A stretch of DNA of 64,000 nucleotides, taken from Bacillus pumilus (GTDB lineage Bacteria > Bacillota > Bacilli > Bacillales > Bacillaceae). Below are positions 43,177 through 54,227 of this stretch, in pieces. The notes beneath the pieces are model-generated. The model was not told the origin of the DNA. It was given only the letters and a program-made list of their open reading frames with translations, and did no database searches. Position numbers and translations under genes: made by a program. The stretch is taken from NCBI RefSeq assembly GCF_009937765.1, contig NZ_CP047089.1, positions 2,230,272-2,294,271 on the forward strand, in the 5' to 3' direction. Every line of letters begins with the position of its first letter. Within the stretch, counting starts at the first letter, position 1.

Positions 43177-45051
43177 ATGCAAGATTTCAAAACGAAAGTA
43201 AACGTATATATGGATGAACTGCACATGCAAATGCAGCATAGACAACGAGAAGATGGCGCTTTTGTCTTCTGCTTTGAAGGGTCCATGATGACAAATGCTT
43301 TTTTAATTATGTTATTAAAGGCTGTCGGCGATACGGATCAGGCTTTGGTTCATCAATTGGCAGAAGCAATTCGCGAAAAGCAAAATGAGGATGGTTCTTT
43401 CTCTTTGTATCATGATCAGGCGGGACATGTAACCGCGACTGTGCAAGGCTACTGCGGAATGCTTGTGTCAGGCAGGTATCAACAAGATGAGCCGCATATG
43501 GAAAAAGCAGCACGATATATACGATCAAAAGGTGGATTAAAAGACGTTCATTTTATGACAAAGTGGATGCTTGCCGTCAATGGAATGCACCCTTGGCCAT
43601 ACTTCTATGCCCCACTTTCATTTTTACTCATCCCTACATACTTCCCGCTTCACTTCTATCATCTTAGTGCCTATGCAAGAATTCATTTTGTCCCAATGAT
43701 GATTGCACTTAACAAACGATATACTTCCCATGAGCAGTTTCCAAGCTTATCACATCTTGATGCGAACATGTCTAAAAATCCTTTTGACTGGTTTATGGCA
43801 AGAGAAGAACGTTCCACTCACCACTTTCTAGCGTACATGCGGTCGTATACAGCACTCGACAGCAGGTTCGACTTTTTCGGGTATGAGGCAGCGAAGCGAT
43901 ATATGTTTGACCGTCTTGAAAAAGATGGCACGCTGTACAGCTATTTAAGTGCCAGTATTTTTATGGTCTATGCTCTCATGAGTCTTGGATACTCTCCGGG
44001 ACATCATCTCATTTTAAAAGCAGTCAAAGGGATGAAACAGCTAGTCACTGACTGTGGGGGGAAGAAATACGCTGAGAATTCTACATCTACTGTTTGGGAT
44101 ACAGCGCTTGTCAGTTATGCTTCTCAGCGAGCGGGCAGAACACAAGATGATCCAGTTATTAAAAAGTCTTTTACGTACTTACTGAACCGGCAGCAAATGA
44201 AGAAAGCAGATTGGGCAATCCATAACCGGCATGCGGCTCCGGGAGGCTTTGGTTTTTCAGATTTGAACACAAATAACCCAGATTGTGATGATACGCAAAT
44301 TGTGTTAAAAGCCATTCCTCAAACTTATGCTCCTGTTCAGTGGAAACGAGGATTTGATTGGCTTCTTTCCATGCAAAACCGGGATGGTGGCTTTTCAGCT
44401 TTTGAAAAAAATCAAGATCACTTCTTGCTTCGTCATCTCCCGCTCGAATCTGCTGAGGATGCGGCCATTGATCCTTCTACTCCTGATATTACAGGTCGTG
44501 TGCTCCACCTTATCGCTTCTGAAGAGAACGACAAGTCACCACTCATGCAAAGGCAAAAAGATCATTGTGTGAAATGGCTGCTTGATCATCAAGAGAAGGA
44601 CGGATCATGGTACGGCAGATGGGGCGTTTGCTATATTTATGGTACTTGGGCTGCGTTAACTGGACTAAAGGCTAGTGGCATCCCCTCATCGCATCCTGCT
44701 GTTCAAAAAGCATGTCGATTTTTAAAAACCATTCAATTAGAAGATGGCAGCTTCGGAGAATCGTGTAAAAGTTCAGAGGTTAAAAGATATGTCCCGCTTC
44801 CATTTGGAACAGTGGTTCAAACGGCTTGGGCTGCTGAGGCACTTTTACAATACGTGCAGCCAGATGACAAATCGATTTTAAAAGCCATCTCGTTTTTGAT
44901 TCAACATCAGCATTCGAGTAAAGCTTTGCACTATCCAGTAGGCATTGGTCTTCCAAAGCAATTTTACATTACCTATCATAGCTATCCATTTGTTTTTCCA
45001 ATGATGGCTTGTTCCACATTTTTAGAAGAAATGAGGCGTAAAAATGAATAA
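43177..45051 (+). CDS. sqhC: Sporulenol synthase / squalene-hopene cyclase family
   Basis: A 624-residue triterpene cyclase with several QW repeats (GGFSAFEKNQD, DGSWYGRWGVCYIYGTWAAL, EDGSFGES) and the catalytic DxDD motif as NPDCDDTQIV. In B. subtilis SqhC cyclises tetraprenyl-beta-curcumene to sporulenol, a spore lipid protecting against oxidative stress. The last eight bases overlap sodF. A GGAAAGGAG site is eleven bases before the ATG. Confidence 0.94.
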   Translation: MQDFKTKVNVYMDELHMQMQHRQREDGAFVFCFEGSMMTNAFLIMLLKAVGDTDQALVHQLAEAIREKQNEDGSFSLYHDQAGHVTATVQGYCGMLVSGRYQQDEPHMEKAARYIRSKGGLKDVHFMTKWMLAVNGMHPWPYFYAPLSFLLIPTYFPLHFYHLSAYARIHFVPMMIALNKRYTSHEQFPSLSHLDANMSKNPFDWFMAREERSTHHFLAYMRSYTALDSRFDFFGYEAAKRYMFDRLEKDGTLYSYLSASIFMVYALMSLGYSPGHHLILKAVKGMKQLVTDCGGKKYAENSTSTVWDTALVSYASQRAGRTQDDPVIKKSFTYLLNRQQMKKADWAIHNRHAAPGGFGFSDLNTNNPDCDDTQIVLKAIPQTYAPVQWKRGFDWLLSMQNRDGGFSAFEKNQDHFLLRHLPLESAEDAAIDPSTPDITGRVLHLIASEENDKSPLMQRQKDHCVKWLLDHQEKDGSWYGRWGVCYIYGTWAALTGLKASGIPSSHPAVQKACRFLKTIQLEDGSFGESCKSSEVKRYVPLPFGTVVQTAWAAEALLQYVQPDDKSILKAISFLIQHQHSSKALHYPVGIGLPKQFYITYHSYPFVFPMMACSTFLEEMRRKNE

Positions 45052-45865
45052 GGAAGAATATCGTATGCAGCTTAAAGATTGGCTTAGCTCCATTCAAGAT
45101 GCAATTCAAGATGACAACATCCGTCAAAAAGCAGAACATTTATCGTTCATCATGAATGATGAGCATTCCAGTGAAGAAGAGTGGTACACATTGGCTGAAA
45201 GTATTGCAGAGGATATAATTCCACAAGATGCAATGCGAGATGTAGCAGTTGGCGGTCATCAATTACCCCCTCTCCCTTACCGGTATGATGCACTAGAACC
45301 GTTTATTTCAAAAGAAATTATGTATTTGCATCACCAGAAGCATCACCAATCATATGTTGATGGTCTGAACCAAGCTGAGCTTGCCTTAAAAAGAGCGAGA
45401 AGAACCAATGATTTTAAGATGATCAAGCATTGGGAACGGGAGCTTGCCTTCAATGGTGCGGGACACTATTTACATTGCATTTTTTGGTTTTCCATGAGTC
45501 CTTCAGGGAAGCGAAAGCCCACTGGGCAAATGCTTCGCCAGATTGAACAATCGTTTGAAAGCTATGATGCATTCAAAGCCCAATTTTCTGCTGCAGCTAA
45601 ACAAGTAGAAGGTGTCGGCTGGGCGATTCTCGTTTGGGCGCCCAGATCTCAGCGATTAGAGATTTTACAAGCAGAACGCCACCAATTTTTATCACAATGG
45701 GATGTGATCCCTCTTCTCGCTCTTGACGTATGGGAACACGCCTACTATCTGCAATATCTGAATGAAAAAGCGGCCTATGTAGATCGTTGGTGGAATGTCG
45801 TTGACTGGCATGAGCCAGAAGCACGGCTTAAGCAAGCTCAGCAAGTGAAATGGACCCCTTTTTAA
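45044..45865 (+). CDS. sodF: Iron/manganese superoxide dismutase SodF
   Basis: The Fe/Mn SOD domain starts near residue 70 (HQLPPLPYRYDALEPFISKEIMYLHHQKHHQSYVDGLNQAE) with metal ligands in YLHHQKHH, GHYLHCIFW and LDVWEHAYYLQYLN. An N-terminal extension of about 65 residues (MNKEEYRMQLKDWLSSIQDAIQD...) is also typical of Bacillus SodF. The gene overlaps sqhC, and both are likely expressed in the sporulating cell. Confidence 0.92.
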   Translation: MNKEEYRMQLKDWLSSIQDAIQDDNIRQKAEHLSFIMNDEHSSEEEWYTLAESIAEDIIPQDAMRDVAVGGHQLPPLPYRYDALEPFISKEIMYLHHQKHHQSYVDGLNQAELALKRARRTNDFKMIKHWERELAFNGAGHYLHCIFWFSMSPSGKRKPTGQMLRQIEQSFESYDAFKAQFSAAAKQVEGVGWAILVWAPRSQRLEILQAERHQFLSQWDVIPLLALDVWEHAYYLQYLNEKAAYVDRWWNVVDWHEPEARLKQAQQVKWTPF

Positions 45866-46015
45866 CAACGCTACTCCATGTAGGCATCCGCTTATATGGA
45901 GTATTTATGGTTTACATAATATAATTATAAACAACTTGATAAAGAATGGGTTGTTTTTTCAGAAAATTCATTTAAAATAAAAAAGATATGTATAGAAAGA
46001 GAGATGAAGCAATAT

Positions 46016-46966
46016 ATGAAGATTCTTTTAAGTATTAGTCAGTTTGCAGGTAGAACGTTTGCGATTTGGGTCATTGTCTTTGCATTTCTTGGATTCGCCT
46101 TTCCTGCGGAATTCTCTAAAATTGGATCTTATATTCCTTTTTTACTCGGTATTATTATGTTTGGGATGGGGCTTACTTTATCTGCTGAAGATTTTAAAGA
46201 ACTGTTTCGAAAACCTCTTTATGTTCTGATCGGGGTACTGACGCAGTACACACTCATGCCGCTTCTCGCCTTTTTGTTAGCTTACGGACTAAGACTCCCG
46301 TCCGAAATCGCAGTAGGAGTTGTTCTCGTAGGCTGTTGCCCAGGCGGTACAGCATCGAACGTTATGACTTTTTTGGCGAAAGGAAATACAGCTTTATCTG
46401 TAGCTGTCACTACCATATCAACATTACTTGCGCCGTTTTTAACCCCTGTTTTCATTTTAATTTTTGCAAAATCTTGGTTACCTGTATCGCCAGAAGCACT
46501 ATTTTTATCAATTGTACAAGTTGTGCTCATTCCTATTGTCTTAGGGGTCATCGTTAAATTATTTTTCAAAAAACAAGTAACCTATGCGGTTCAAGCACTA
46601 CCGCTTGTGTCTGTCGCCGGAATTGTTATGATCATTGCAGCGGTTGTCAGTGCAAATAAAGAGCAGATTCTTCAATCTGGTCTGCTAATATTGGCCGTTG
46701 TGATCTTACATAATGGACTTGGTCTTTTATTTGGTTATCTTATTGCAAAGTGGTGCAAAATGGATATCCCTTCTCGAAGAGCCATCTCGATTGAAGTAGG
46801 CATGCAAAACTCTGGACTTGGTGCAGCTCTAGCAACAGCACACTTCTCTCCACTTGCAGCCGTACCAAGTGCCATTTTTAGTGTGTGGCATAATTTATCC
46901 GGTTCCTGGCTTGCGACATATTGGTCAAAAAGAGGAAATGCTGAAAGTGAAAAGAAAAAAAGCTAG
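46016..46966 (+). CDS. yocS: Bile acid:sodium symporter family transporter YocS
   Basis: A protein of about 316 residues with nine or ten helices and the family motifs GCCPGGTASNVMTFLAKGNTALSVAVTTISTLLAPFLTP and EVGMQNSGLGAALATAHFSPLAAVPSAIFSVWHN. Members carry organic anions with sodium; ketopantoate is known for a relative. ATG 46016 has better spacing from the AGAGAG site than ATG 46004. Shares a bidirectional terminator with odhB. Confidence 0.9.
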   Translation: MKILLSISQFAGRTFAIWVIVFAFLGFAFPAEFSKIGSYIPFLLGIIMFGMGLTLSAEDFKELFRKPLYVLIGVLTQYTLMPLLAFLLAYGLRLPSEIAVGVVLVGCCPGGTASNVMTFLAKGNTALSVAVTTISTLLAPFLTPVFILIFAKSWLPVSPEALFLSIVQVVLIPIVLGVIVKLFFKKQVTYAVQALPLVSVAGIVMIIAAVVSANKEQILQSGLLILAVVILHNGLGLLFGYLIAKWCKMDIPSRRAISIEVGMQNSGLGAALATAHFSPLAAVPSAIFSVWHNLSGSWLATYWSKRGNAESEKKKS

Positions 46967-46988
46967 CCCTTTAATAGGTGCTAGCTTT
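46953..46988. terminator. Bidirectional terminator between yocS and odhB
   Basis: AAAAGCTAGC and GCTAGCTTTT form a ten-base stem; flanking A and T runs make it usable by both convergent genes. Confidence 0.82.
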
Positions 46989-47000
46989 TCAAATTGAAGA

Positions 47001-48257
47001 TTATCCTTCAAGCAATAGCTGCTCTGGATCTTCAAGCAAGTTTTTAATCGTGACAAGGAATCCAACTGCTTCTTTTCCATCGACAATCCGGTGGTCGTAA
47101 GAAAGAGCTAAATACATCATCGGACGGTTCTCAAAACGTTCTTCATCAATTGCCACAGGTCGAAGCTGAATTTTGTGCATCCCTAAAATTCCAACTTGAG
47201 GGCTGTTTAAAATTGGTGTTGAAAGCAGTGAACCGAATGTTCCGCCGTTTGTGATCGTGAATGATCCACCTTGTAGCTCATTTAGAGACAATTTGTTATC
47301 TCGTGCTTTTTTCGCAAGATGACCAATTTCCTTTTCAATCCCTGCAAACGACAATCTGTCTGCATCACGGACAACCGGTACGACAAGTCCTTCGTTAGCA
47401 GCAACAGCGATGCCGATGTCATAGAATTTCTTCAAGACAAGCTCATCACCTTGAATTTCTGCGTTAAGCAGCGGATATTTCTTCAGTGCTGCTACAACTG
47501 CTTTTGTGAAGAAGGACATGAAACCAAGCTTTACATCATTTTGTTCAAGGAAGGCATCTTTACGGCGCTTTCTTAAGTCCATCACAGCTGTCATATCTAC
47601 TTCATTAAATGTCGTCAGCATTGCAGCCGTTTGCTGAACCTCAACTAAACGTTTGGCAATCGTTTGTCTGCGGCGCGACATTCTCTCACGTTCAACTGGC
47701 TTTCCTGGTTGTTCATTTTGCACCGCAGCATTTGCTTTTGGCGCGGCTTTTGGTGCACTTGCAGGTGCTTCATTCTTTTGATAAGAAGCAACATCCTGCT
47801 TTCGTACCCTGCCCAGCGGATCTACGGTTGGAATTTCAGATAAGTCTAGCCCCTTCTCTCTCGCTAGTTTTCTAGCTGCAGGAGAAGCGATGGTTCTGCC
47901 ATTACCAGATTTCGGCTCTTCTTTCACTGCTTCTTCTTTTTGAGCAGCAGCCGGTTCATCTTTCGGAGCTGGTGCAGACTCTTGCTCAGGTGCTGGAGCT
48001 GCGGTCTCGCTTCCGCCAGCTTCACCCGCTGCAATTGTTCCGATGACTTCTCCAACTTGTACAGTGTCACCAGAATCTTTCAGCACTTCTTTGAGTACAC
48101 CAGATTCTTCGGCTGTCAGTTCGACATTGACTTTATCTGTTTCAAGCTCTAACAGGTATTCTCCCTGTTCCACATAATCGCCCGGCTGCTTGAGCCATTG
48201 AGCTATCGTTCCTTCCGAGATCGATTCCGCTAATTCAGGTACTTTAATTTCCGCCAT
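47001..48257 (-). CDS. odhB: Dihydrolipoyllysine succinyltransferase (E2o)
   Basis: The E2 core of the 2-oxoglutarate dehydrogenase complex. Domains in order: a lipoyl domain with the lipoylated Lys in [11 protein letters not shown] (about residue 42), an Ala/Pro/Glu linker, an E3-binding domain ([21 protein letters not shown], about 120-155), a second linker, and the acyltransferase domain with catalytic [16 protein letters not shown] near the end. The length is 418 residues. Downstream of odhA by 14 bases. Confidence 0.96.
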   Translation of the reverse strand: MAEIKVPELAESISEGTIAQWLKQPGDYVEQGEYLLELETDKVNVELTAEESGVLKEVLKDSGDTVQVGEVIGTIAAGEAGGSETAAPAPEQESAPAPKDEPAAAQKEEAVKEEPKSGNGRTIASPAARKLAREKGLDLSEIPTVDPLGRVRKQDVASYQKNEAPASAPKAAPKANAAVQNEQPGKPVERERMSRRRQTIAKRLVEVQQTAAMLTTFNEVDMTAVMDLRKRRKDAFLEQNDVKLGFMSFFTKAVVAALKKYPLLNAEIQGDELVLKKFYDIGIAVAANEGLVVPVVRDADRLSFAGIEKEIGHLAKKARDNKLSLNELQGGSFTITNGGTFGSLLSTPILNSPQVGILGMHKIQLRPVAIDEERFENRPMMYLALSYDHRIVDGKEAVGFLVTIKNLLEDPEQLLLEG

Positions 48258-48271
48258 TTTTCATTTCCCCC

Positions 48272-51106
48272 TTAGTTTTTGCGAGTCAAGCTATCAGATA
48301 CAATTCGTTCTTGTTCTTTTTTATGCACAGTTGGATCGCCCTCAGCCGTACTTGAACGTCTTCTTCGGCCGATGTAACGTACTTTTACTTTTTCAGGCGC
48401 AATTTCACGTAAATATGGCTCAATGTATCCCCAAGCCCCCATATTTTGTGGCTCTTCTTGCGTCCATACGATTTCTTCTAAGTTTGTTAGTTTTGATAAA
48501 ATCGCTTTAATATCTTTGGCTGGGAATGGATATAGTTGTTCCACTCTCGCAATGTGAAGCCAATCTTTCGGCTCTTCCATTTGAGTAAAACGATCACTAA
48601 TATCAATGGATACCTTCCCGCTAGATAGCACAAGGCGCGATACTTTTTCATGATCATGCACAAGGCCTGGTTGTTCAAGAACTGGTTGGAACTGTCCATC
48701 CGTTAATTCCTGGACTTCAGACAATGAGTTCGGGTTACGAAGCAGACTCTTCGGTGTCATGATGACAAGCGGACGAATCTCTTCGCGAAGCAGCATCTTC
48801 GCCTGTCTTCTTAGAATGTGGAAGTATTGCGCTGCACTTGTGAGGTTCGCCACTGTCCAGTTATTCTCAGCAGCTGATTGCAGGAATCGCTCTGTTCTTC
48901 CACTTGAATGCTCAGGACCTTGTCCTTCATATCCATGAGGCAAGAGCATCACTAGACCTGATTTTTGTCCCCATTTTGCACGTCCAGCCGAAATAAATTG
49001 ATCGAAATACACTTGAGCCGCATTTGCGAAGTCTCCAAATTGAGCCTCCCAAATGACTAACGTTTCAGGAGAATAGACATTATAACCATATTCAAACCCG
49101 ATGACTGAGCCCTCTGACAGTGGACTATTATGAACAGTAAATGATGCGTTTGCATCACTTAGCTCATGAAGAGCAATAAATTCATTTCCAGTTTGACTGT
49201 CGTGAAGAACAAGGTTTCTTTGAGCAAAAGTACCGCGCTCTGAATCCTGTCCGGTCATTCGAATTGGCGTACCGTCTTTTAATATAGATGCAAATGCAAG
49301 TGCTTCTCCAAGTGACCATTCTACTTTACGGTCATCTGTAAACACTTTTGCCCGTTTTTCAAGGATCCGTTTAAGCTTACCAAATACTTGGAAATCGTCC
49401 GGCCAGCTGATCAATTCTTCATTCAGCTTACGTAATACATCAAATTCTACCGATGTATCCACTGCTGGGAAGCCATTTGATACTGGTTCTGGCAGTTCAA
49501 TTTCTTGAATCGTATGCTCTTTCTTTGAAGGCACCTTTTGATAGGCTTCTTCTATTCTCGTCGCTACAGCCTGCTCGATTTCTTCACGCTGTTCTTTCGT
49601 TAGAAGACCTTCTGAGACAAGTTTATCTGCAAAGATATTCTTGACCGTTTTGTGCTTTCTGACGGCATCGTATAGCATCGGCTGAGTCGTAGAAGGCTCA
49701 TCCATTTCGTTATGACCATATCTGCGGTAACCGATCAAGTCAATTAAGAAATCCTTCTTAAAGCGTTTGCGGTATTCCACAGCTAATTGAACAGCTGCTA
49801 AACATGCTTCTGGATCATCTGCATTGACGTGAACAATTGGAATCTCAAACCCTTTTGCAAGGTCACTTGCATATTTCGTTGAGCGAGATTCATTGCTTTC
49901 CGTCGTAAATCCGATCATATTGTTTGCAATGATATGGATCGTTCCACCCACTTGATAGCCTACAAGTTGACTTAAATTTAATGTTTCTGCCACAATTCCT
50001 TCTCCAGGAAATGCTGCATCACCATGAATTAAGATGGCTAATGCCTTTTCAACGTCTTGAGCTGGATATCCCTTTTGAGTACGCAATTCCTGAGCGGCAC
50101 GTGTGCTACCTTCAATGATTGGATCAATGAATTCTAGGTGACTTGGGTTATTAGCAAGCGTGACTCTCGCACTCTTTGTATCTTCGTCTTTAATTTGACG
50201 ATCCGCTCCTAGATGGTACTTTACATCACCAGTCCATCCGTAGCTGATGCCAATAGAGCCTTCTGATGGAACGAGCTCTTTATTCGGCGCATGCTGGAAT
50301 TCCGAGAAAATAATCTCATATGGCTTTCCTAACACATGTGCTAATACATTTAAACGGCCTCTGTGTGCCATTCCAATGTTAATATTTGAAGTCCCTTGTG
50401 TAACAGACTCTGAAATAATTTCATCAAGTACTGGGACAAGTGCGTCTAAACCTTCTATCGAGAAGCGCTTTTGCCCAACAAATGTTTTATGAAGAAACTG
50501 TTCGAACTGCTCAACTTCTGTTAATCTCTTGAATACAGAAACTAGTTTATCGGCTGGTTTTTTCTTAAATAATTCACCAGACTCGATTGATTTTGAGAGC
50601 CAGTTCCGCTCTTCGAAATCATGTACGTGATCAAACTCAAATGAAATCGTACGCTTATACGTATTTCTCAAATGGTTAATGGCTTCTATGCCGTTTGAAA
50701 TGTGTTTTGGTGCGTCAGGACTAATAATAGATATTGGAATATTCTTGACGTCTTCTTCTGTTAAGCCGTACTCCTTTAAAGGAAACAGCTCTTGTAATTC
50801 CTTTTCTTTGCGAAGAGGATTGACGGAAGCATTTAAATGGCCATACGTTCTGATGTCTTCTGCCAGTTTAACGACTGATGCTATCTTTTGGATTTGTTCA
50901 GAAGTAACTACGCTATTTTCTTTTTTCCCAATTTCCTCCTTCATTTCACTCGGTGGTGCACCAAGTTCATCAAATATGCCTCTTAGATCTTCATCAACAC
51001 TAGTAGGATCCTGGACATACTGATCGTAGAGCTCGAGCACATAGCCGAGGTTCGGACCATGAAATTCTTCCCAACTCAACGGTTGTTTCACATCATTTTG
51101 AAACAT
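48272..51106 (-). CDS. odhA: 2-oxoglutarate dehydrogenase E1 component
   Basis: The thiamine diphosphate-dependent decarboxylase of the TCA cycle. The start at 51106 gives 944 residues beginning [29 protein letters not shown], as in B. subtilis; six upstream codons are probably untranslated. Motifs include [33 protein letters not shown] with NNMIGF for cofactor binding, and [16 protein letters not shown]. Transcribed with odhB. Confidence 0.96.
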   Translation of the reverse strand: MFQNDVKQPLSWEEFHGPNLGYVLELYDQYVQDPTSVDEDLRGIFDELGAPPSEMKEEIGKKENSVVTSEQIQKIASVVKLAEDIRTYGHLNASVNPLRKEKELQELFPLKEYGLTEEDVKNIPISIISPDAPKHISNGIEAINHLRNTYKRTISFEFDHVHDFEERNWLSKSIESGELFKKKPADKLVSVFKRLTEVEQFEQFLHKTFVGQKRFSIEGLDALVPVLDEIISESVTQGTSNINIGMAHRGRLNVLAHVLGKPYEIIFSEFQHAPNKELVPSEGSIGISYGWTGDVKYHLGADRQIKDEDTKSARVTLANNPSHLEFIDPIIEGSTRAAQELRTQKGYPAQDVEKALAILIHGDAAFPGEGIVAETLNLSQLVGYQVGGTIHIIANNMIGFTTESNESRSTKYASDLAKGFEIPIVHVNADDPEACLAAVQLAVEYRKRFKKDFLIDLIGYRRYGHNEMDEPSTTQPMLYDAVRKHKTVKNIFADKLVSEGLLTKEQREEIEQAVATRIEEAYQKVPSKKEHTIQEIELPEPVSNGFPAVDTSVEFDVLRKLNEELISWPDDFQVFGKLKRILEKRAKVFTDDRKVEWSLGEALAFASILKDGTPIRMTGQDSERGTFAQRNLVLHDSQTGNEFIALHELSDANASFTVHNSPLSEGSVIGFEYGYNVYSPETLVIWEAQFGDFANAAQVYFDQFISAGRAKWGQKSGLVMLLPHGYEGQGPEHSSGRTERFLQSAAENNWTVANLTSAAQYFHILRRQAKMLLREEIRPLVIMTPKSLLRNPNSLSEVQELTDGQFQPVLEQPGLVHDHEKVSRLVLSSGKVSIDISDRFTQMEEPKDWLHIARVEQLYPFPAKDIKAILSKLTNLEEIVWTQEEPQNMGAWGYIEPYLREIAPEKVKVRYIGRRRRSSTAEGDPTVHKKEQERIVSDSLTRKN

Positions 51107-51190
51107 TTTGAACACTACCCCCAACTTTGATCATCAAGTGATTGAACACTATCTCGATATAACTTCCAGAACACAATGACCAAATTTATG

Positions 51191-51217
51191 TAATAAAACG
51201 CTTCCAATAATATTCTA
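51191..51217 (-). promoter_or_regulatory. odhA promoter region with candidate cre site
   Basis: On the minus strand TGGTAGAAT looks like an extended -10 box (51212-51217). Just downstream TTGGAAGCGTTTTATTA (51191-51207) resembles the CcpA cre consensus with about three mismatches. Catabolite repression of odhAB is known in B. subtilis. No other feature was seen between 51107 and 51331. Confidence 0.4.
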
Positions 51218-51331
51218 CCACTGTTTCGGATTACTTTCTACATTCTTTGTTCAATTAAAGATAAAAAATTCACAGAAAAACAAAAAATTTAAATCATTCC
51301 GAAAAATATTTTGAGGGAAAGGGGCAAAACC

Positions 51332-53248
51332 TTATGCCCCAATGCTTTTATGCAGTAATTTCTTCAGTAACGGATATAAAACATCTGGCAATGTATCGAC
51401 ATCTGGTACAAAAATGCTGAACTTGCCATACATATCTTGAATCGTTTTCATCTGCGCTTCTTCGATCGGTGAATTGGATAAAAACACATTGATGACCTCA
51501 ATGCCTTTTTTCCTCGCCTCAAGAACTGCTTCATGTGTATCGACGATCCCATTTTGTTCGTAGCTGAATGCAGCCGGTTCTCCATCAGAAAATACAATGA
51601 GAAACTTTTGCTCTTCTCTTCTTTTTAATATCATTTTTGTCATTTGGCGAATCGCATAGCCATCCCGATTATCCTCTTCCGGTTCAAGAGACATGATGGA
51701 AGGGCCTGCATCAAATAAAGAATCTTTGAACGACACGACTGTGTTAAAATAGTTCGGCTGACTTGTTTCTGATGCATCGTTTGTATCTTCCCAAAACCCC
51801 ACAATTTGATGTGGGACTTGAACGGACTTTAAGGCTTCATGAAATAAAACAATGCCTTTTTTCGTCTCGTCCATCTTGTCAAACATGCTGGCAGAACAAT
51901 CCACTAATAAAGTGAACACAGCATCAATCTCCGTAGAAGGTGCCTGTTTTTTATAGAAGAGACGCGGATTTGACTCTGTAAAATAACGAATGAGCTTTTT
52001 ACTCAGTCGTCCTGCATGAAGATCCGTTTTTGGCCATGTTTTTTTATGTTCGAGCGTTTTTTGAATCATCTGTTTTAGCCGTTTCTGATAAGGCTCAATC
52101 TCCTTGGCATGCTGTTTGTATACGTCGATTTGCTCTGGCGCGGGAGGTTCTGGTGAAATCATGACTGGAAATGCATATTTGTTCTCTTTTCCATTCTCAT
52201 GAGCATCCGCCCCGCTTTCTTCGCCTTCAGCCTCTTCCAGCGCCTCAAGCTTTGAATAATCTTTTCGATGAGTCTGCTTGGCAGAGCCTTGGACAGTGCC
52301 AAGTGCTTGATCTCCGTCATCGCCTTCTCTTGCTGCATCCTTCCCGAGATCACTTTTCCCGCCGTGCTCTAAATCAAATTGAAGGAAGCTTTTTGATGGG
52401 GCCTCTGTTTCCCGGTGCCACACTTCCATATACTCTTCGTGGATGTCTTCATCACCCTCTTTTTCCCGGTCGACTTTGATGTCCTCACTTAATTTAGGTT
52501 TCCTTTTCAAGTCATGAAATAGCGGTTCTTTTGCCGCTTTTTCATAATCCAATTCGGGGAAGAAAAAGTACGTATTCAGCATATCTTTATCAAGAAGCTC
52601 ATCAAAACCTTCCATTAATTCTTTGACAATGACTGCGATATCTCCGGTTGAATGCGCTTCATAAACACGCTCGAGACTTGATTCAATAAACGGAATCATT
52701 GGGTTGATTTGCTCGTGAAGAGGCGGAATTTCTTCCAGCGGCGAATCTGCTGTCAGCTTCACATACATTGCACAATAAAGTGCATCTGTTAAAATGCTCC
52801 GCTCTTGGTTAATCGTTAATTGCGTCTTAAAATGACGCCGGTACAGTTCTCTTCTTCGTTTAAATACCTTTTTTGTTCCTGGACGTTCACGTTTAATCCG
52901 CTCTTCAATCCGGATATCTTCAAAGAGCATAAATAACTGTTTACACAAATCTGGAATGGATATTGTGTGAGCATAGCGAATGATTTCTTGAAAGACACTC
53001 AGATCACTATAAACGGTACCTACTGCTCGGAGGAATACATCACTTTTCAGCCCAGCTGTCATGTCTTCTTGTTTACGGTCATCCCAAAAATGACTGATGA
53101 AAATTTTCTTTTCAAAAGGATCATAGTAGGACTGCACGCCATATTCAAGCTCGACATCATCACTTTTCGCTAACGTTTTGGCTAAATCCGTTAATTCCAT
53201 AAATAAAAATGAATCGATTCTGCTGTCATTAAATTTGATGAATTTCAA
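51332..53248 (-). CDS. yojO: VWA-domain protein YojO
   Basis: A 638-residue protein of CobT/NorD-like architecture. The C-terminal third is a von Willebrand A domain with a MIDAS motif DCSASMFDKMDETKKG and later FSDGEPAAF. The middle is strongly acidic (EDIHEEYMEVWHRETEAPSKS...EALEEAEGEESGADA). It is paired with a MoxR ATPase 11 bases upstream. Such pairs remodel or insert cofactors into partner enzymes; the client of YojO/YojN is unknown. The start is TTG at 53248 behind GAGGT. Confidence 0.88.
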   Translation of the reverse strand: MKFIKFNDSRIDSFLFMELTDLAKTLAKSDDVELEYGVQSYYDPFEKKIFISHFWDDRKQEDMTAGLKSDVFLRAVGTVYSDLSVFQEIIRYAHTISIPDLCKQLFMLFEDIRIEERIKRERPGTKKVFKRRRELYRRHFKTQLTINQERSILTDALYCAMYVKLTADSPLEEIPPLHEQINPMIPFIESSLERVYEAHSTGDIAVIVKELMEGFDELLDKDMLNTYFFFPELDYEKAAKEPLFHDLKRKPKLSEDIKVDREKEGDEDIHEEYMEVWHRETEAPSKSFLQFDLEHGGKSDLGKDAAREGDDGDQALGTVQGSAKQTHRKDYSKLEALEEAEGEESGADAHENGKENKYAFPVMISPEPPAPEQIDVYKQHAKEIEPYQKRLKQMIQKTLEHKKTWPKTDLHAGRLSKKLIRYFTESNPRLFYKKQAPSTEIDAVFTLLVDCSASMFDKMDETKKGIVLFHEALKSVQVPHQIVGFWEDTNDASETSQPNYFNTVVSFKDSLFDAGPSIMSLEPEEDNRDGYAIRQMTKMILKRREEQKFLIVFSDGEPAAFSYEQNGIVDTHEAVLEARKKGIEVINVFLSNSPIEEAQMKTIQDMYGKFSIFVPDVDTLPDVLYPLLKKLLHKSIGA

Positions 53249-53259
53249 AGCTCAGAACC

Positions 53260-54138
53260 TCACTCGAATAATGTTTGGGCAATATTTCTTACCGCTGCTT
53301 TTTCCCGGTCATCTTCTAGCTTTTCCACAATCCCTCGTTCAACTGCCCGAAGCGGCGGGATGTATTGCGCAAGATCACATGTGTCTAGCAGTGCGCGAAT
53401 GGATGCTGCTTCTTCACTTACCTGCCCGTTGTGCGCCTGTGTAATGAGGTCTGATGAGAGCTGCACGAATTGATCAATCAAGCGTTCATCCTTTAATACA
53501 GATTGAGATTGCAGTACATCCTTTAAGATGCCACCGCCGATATATGGAACGTCAATGACAACAAAACGGTTTTTTAACGCTTCATTTAGTGGGACTGTGC
53601 CGACATAGCCTTCATTGATGGCCGCAATTACGCCAAAGCCTTCATCTGCTCGAACGACCTCGCCTGTAAATGGATTGGTCATCATTTTTCTGTAGTCGAG
53701 TACACCGTTTAAAATAGGCAAGGTTTCGGGCTTCGCCATGTTGATTTCATCAATATATAAAAGATGGCCTTTTTTCATTGCTTTTGTTACAGGTCCTTCT
53801 ATAAATTCAATAGAAGCAACTTGACCATCATTGTGAATGGTTTTATAGCCAATCAGGCTTTCTGCATCAAGATCAACTGAGCAGTTCACACTGTGCATCG
53901 GCTGCTGAAAGAAAGCAGATAAAGTTTCTGCTAGTTTTGTTTTACCTGAACCGGTCGGCCCTTTTAAAAGAACATTTTTGCCAAGTGCCAGTGCAATCAT
54001 CGCATCTTGTATGATAGACGTGTCCTGTGATTCATAGCCGCCTGTTCCAATAAGCGGACGGAATTCTTCTTCTAGTCCTTTTGCTTTTGCTTCAATCATT
54101 GCTTGAATTTCTTCTGGGAGTGATTGTTCGTTAAACAT
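53260..54138 (-). CDS. yojN: MoxR-family AAA+ ATPase YojN
   Basis: A 292-residue AAA ATPase with Walker [19 protein letters not shown] (about residue 53), Walker [27 protein letters not shown], sensor segment [31 protein letters not shown] and a C-terminal lid. It is the first gene of yojN-yojO and is expected to act as a chaperone with the VWA partner. Confidence 0.9.
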   Translation of the reverse strand: MFNEQSLPEEIQAMIEAKAKGLEEEFRPLIGTGGYESQDTSIIQDAMIALALGKNVLLKGPTGSGKTKLAETLSAFFQQPMHSVNCSVDLDAESLIGYKTIHNDGQVASIEFIEGPVTKAMKKGHLLYIDEINMAKPETLPILNGVLDYRKMMTNPFTGEVVRADEGFGVIAAINEGYVGTVPLNEALKNRFVVIDVPYIGGGILKDVLQSQSVLKDERLIDQFVQLSSDLITQAHNGQVSEEAASIRALLDTCDLAQYIPPLRAVERGIVEKLEDDREKAAVRNIAQTLFE

Positions 54139-54184
54139 GTATGATTAATTCCTCTCTTCGATCATTTTCCTCACCAAGTATACT

Positions 54185-54220
54185 AAAAAAACCTTTATGC
54201 ACTCAATACATAAAGGCTAG
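54185..54220 (-). terminator. Terminator after sodC
   Basis: On the minus strand CCTTTATG and CATAAAGG pair around a nine-base loop, followed by T7. Confidence 0.7.
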
Positions 54221-54227
54221 ACATCTG

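Noticed and set aside
50679..51023. 114-codon frame antisense to odhA
   Set aside because: Shadow frame in a highly conserved gene, without ribosome binding site or promoter.
52171..52479. 102-codon frame antisense to the acidic region of yojO
   Set aside because: It mirrors the biased codons of the acidic linker; no start signal and no conserved motif.
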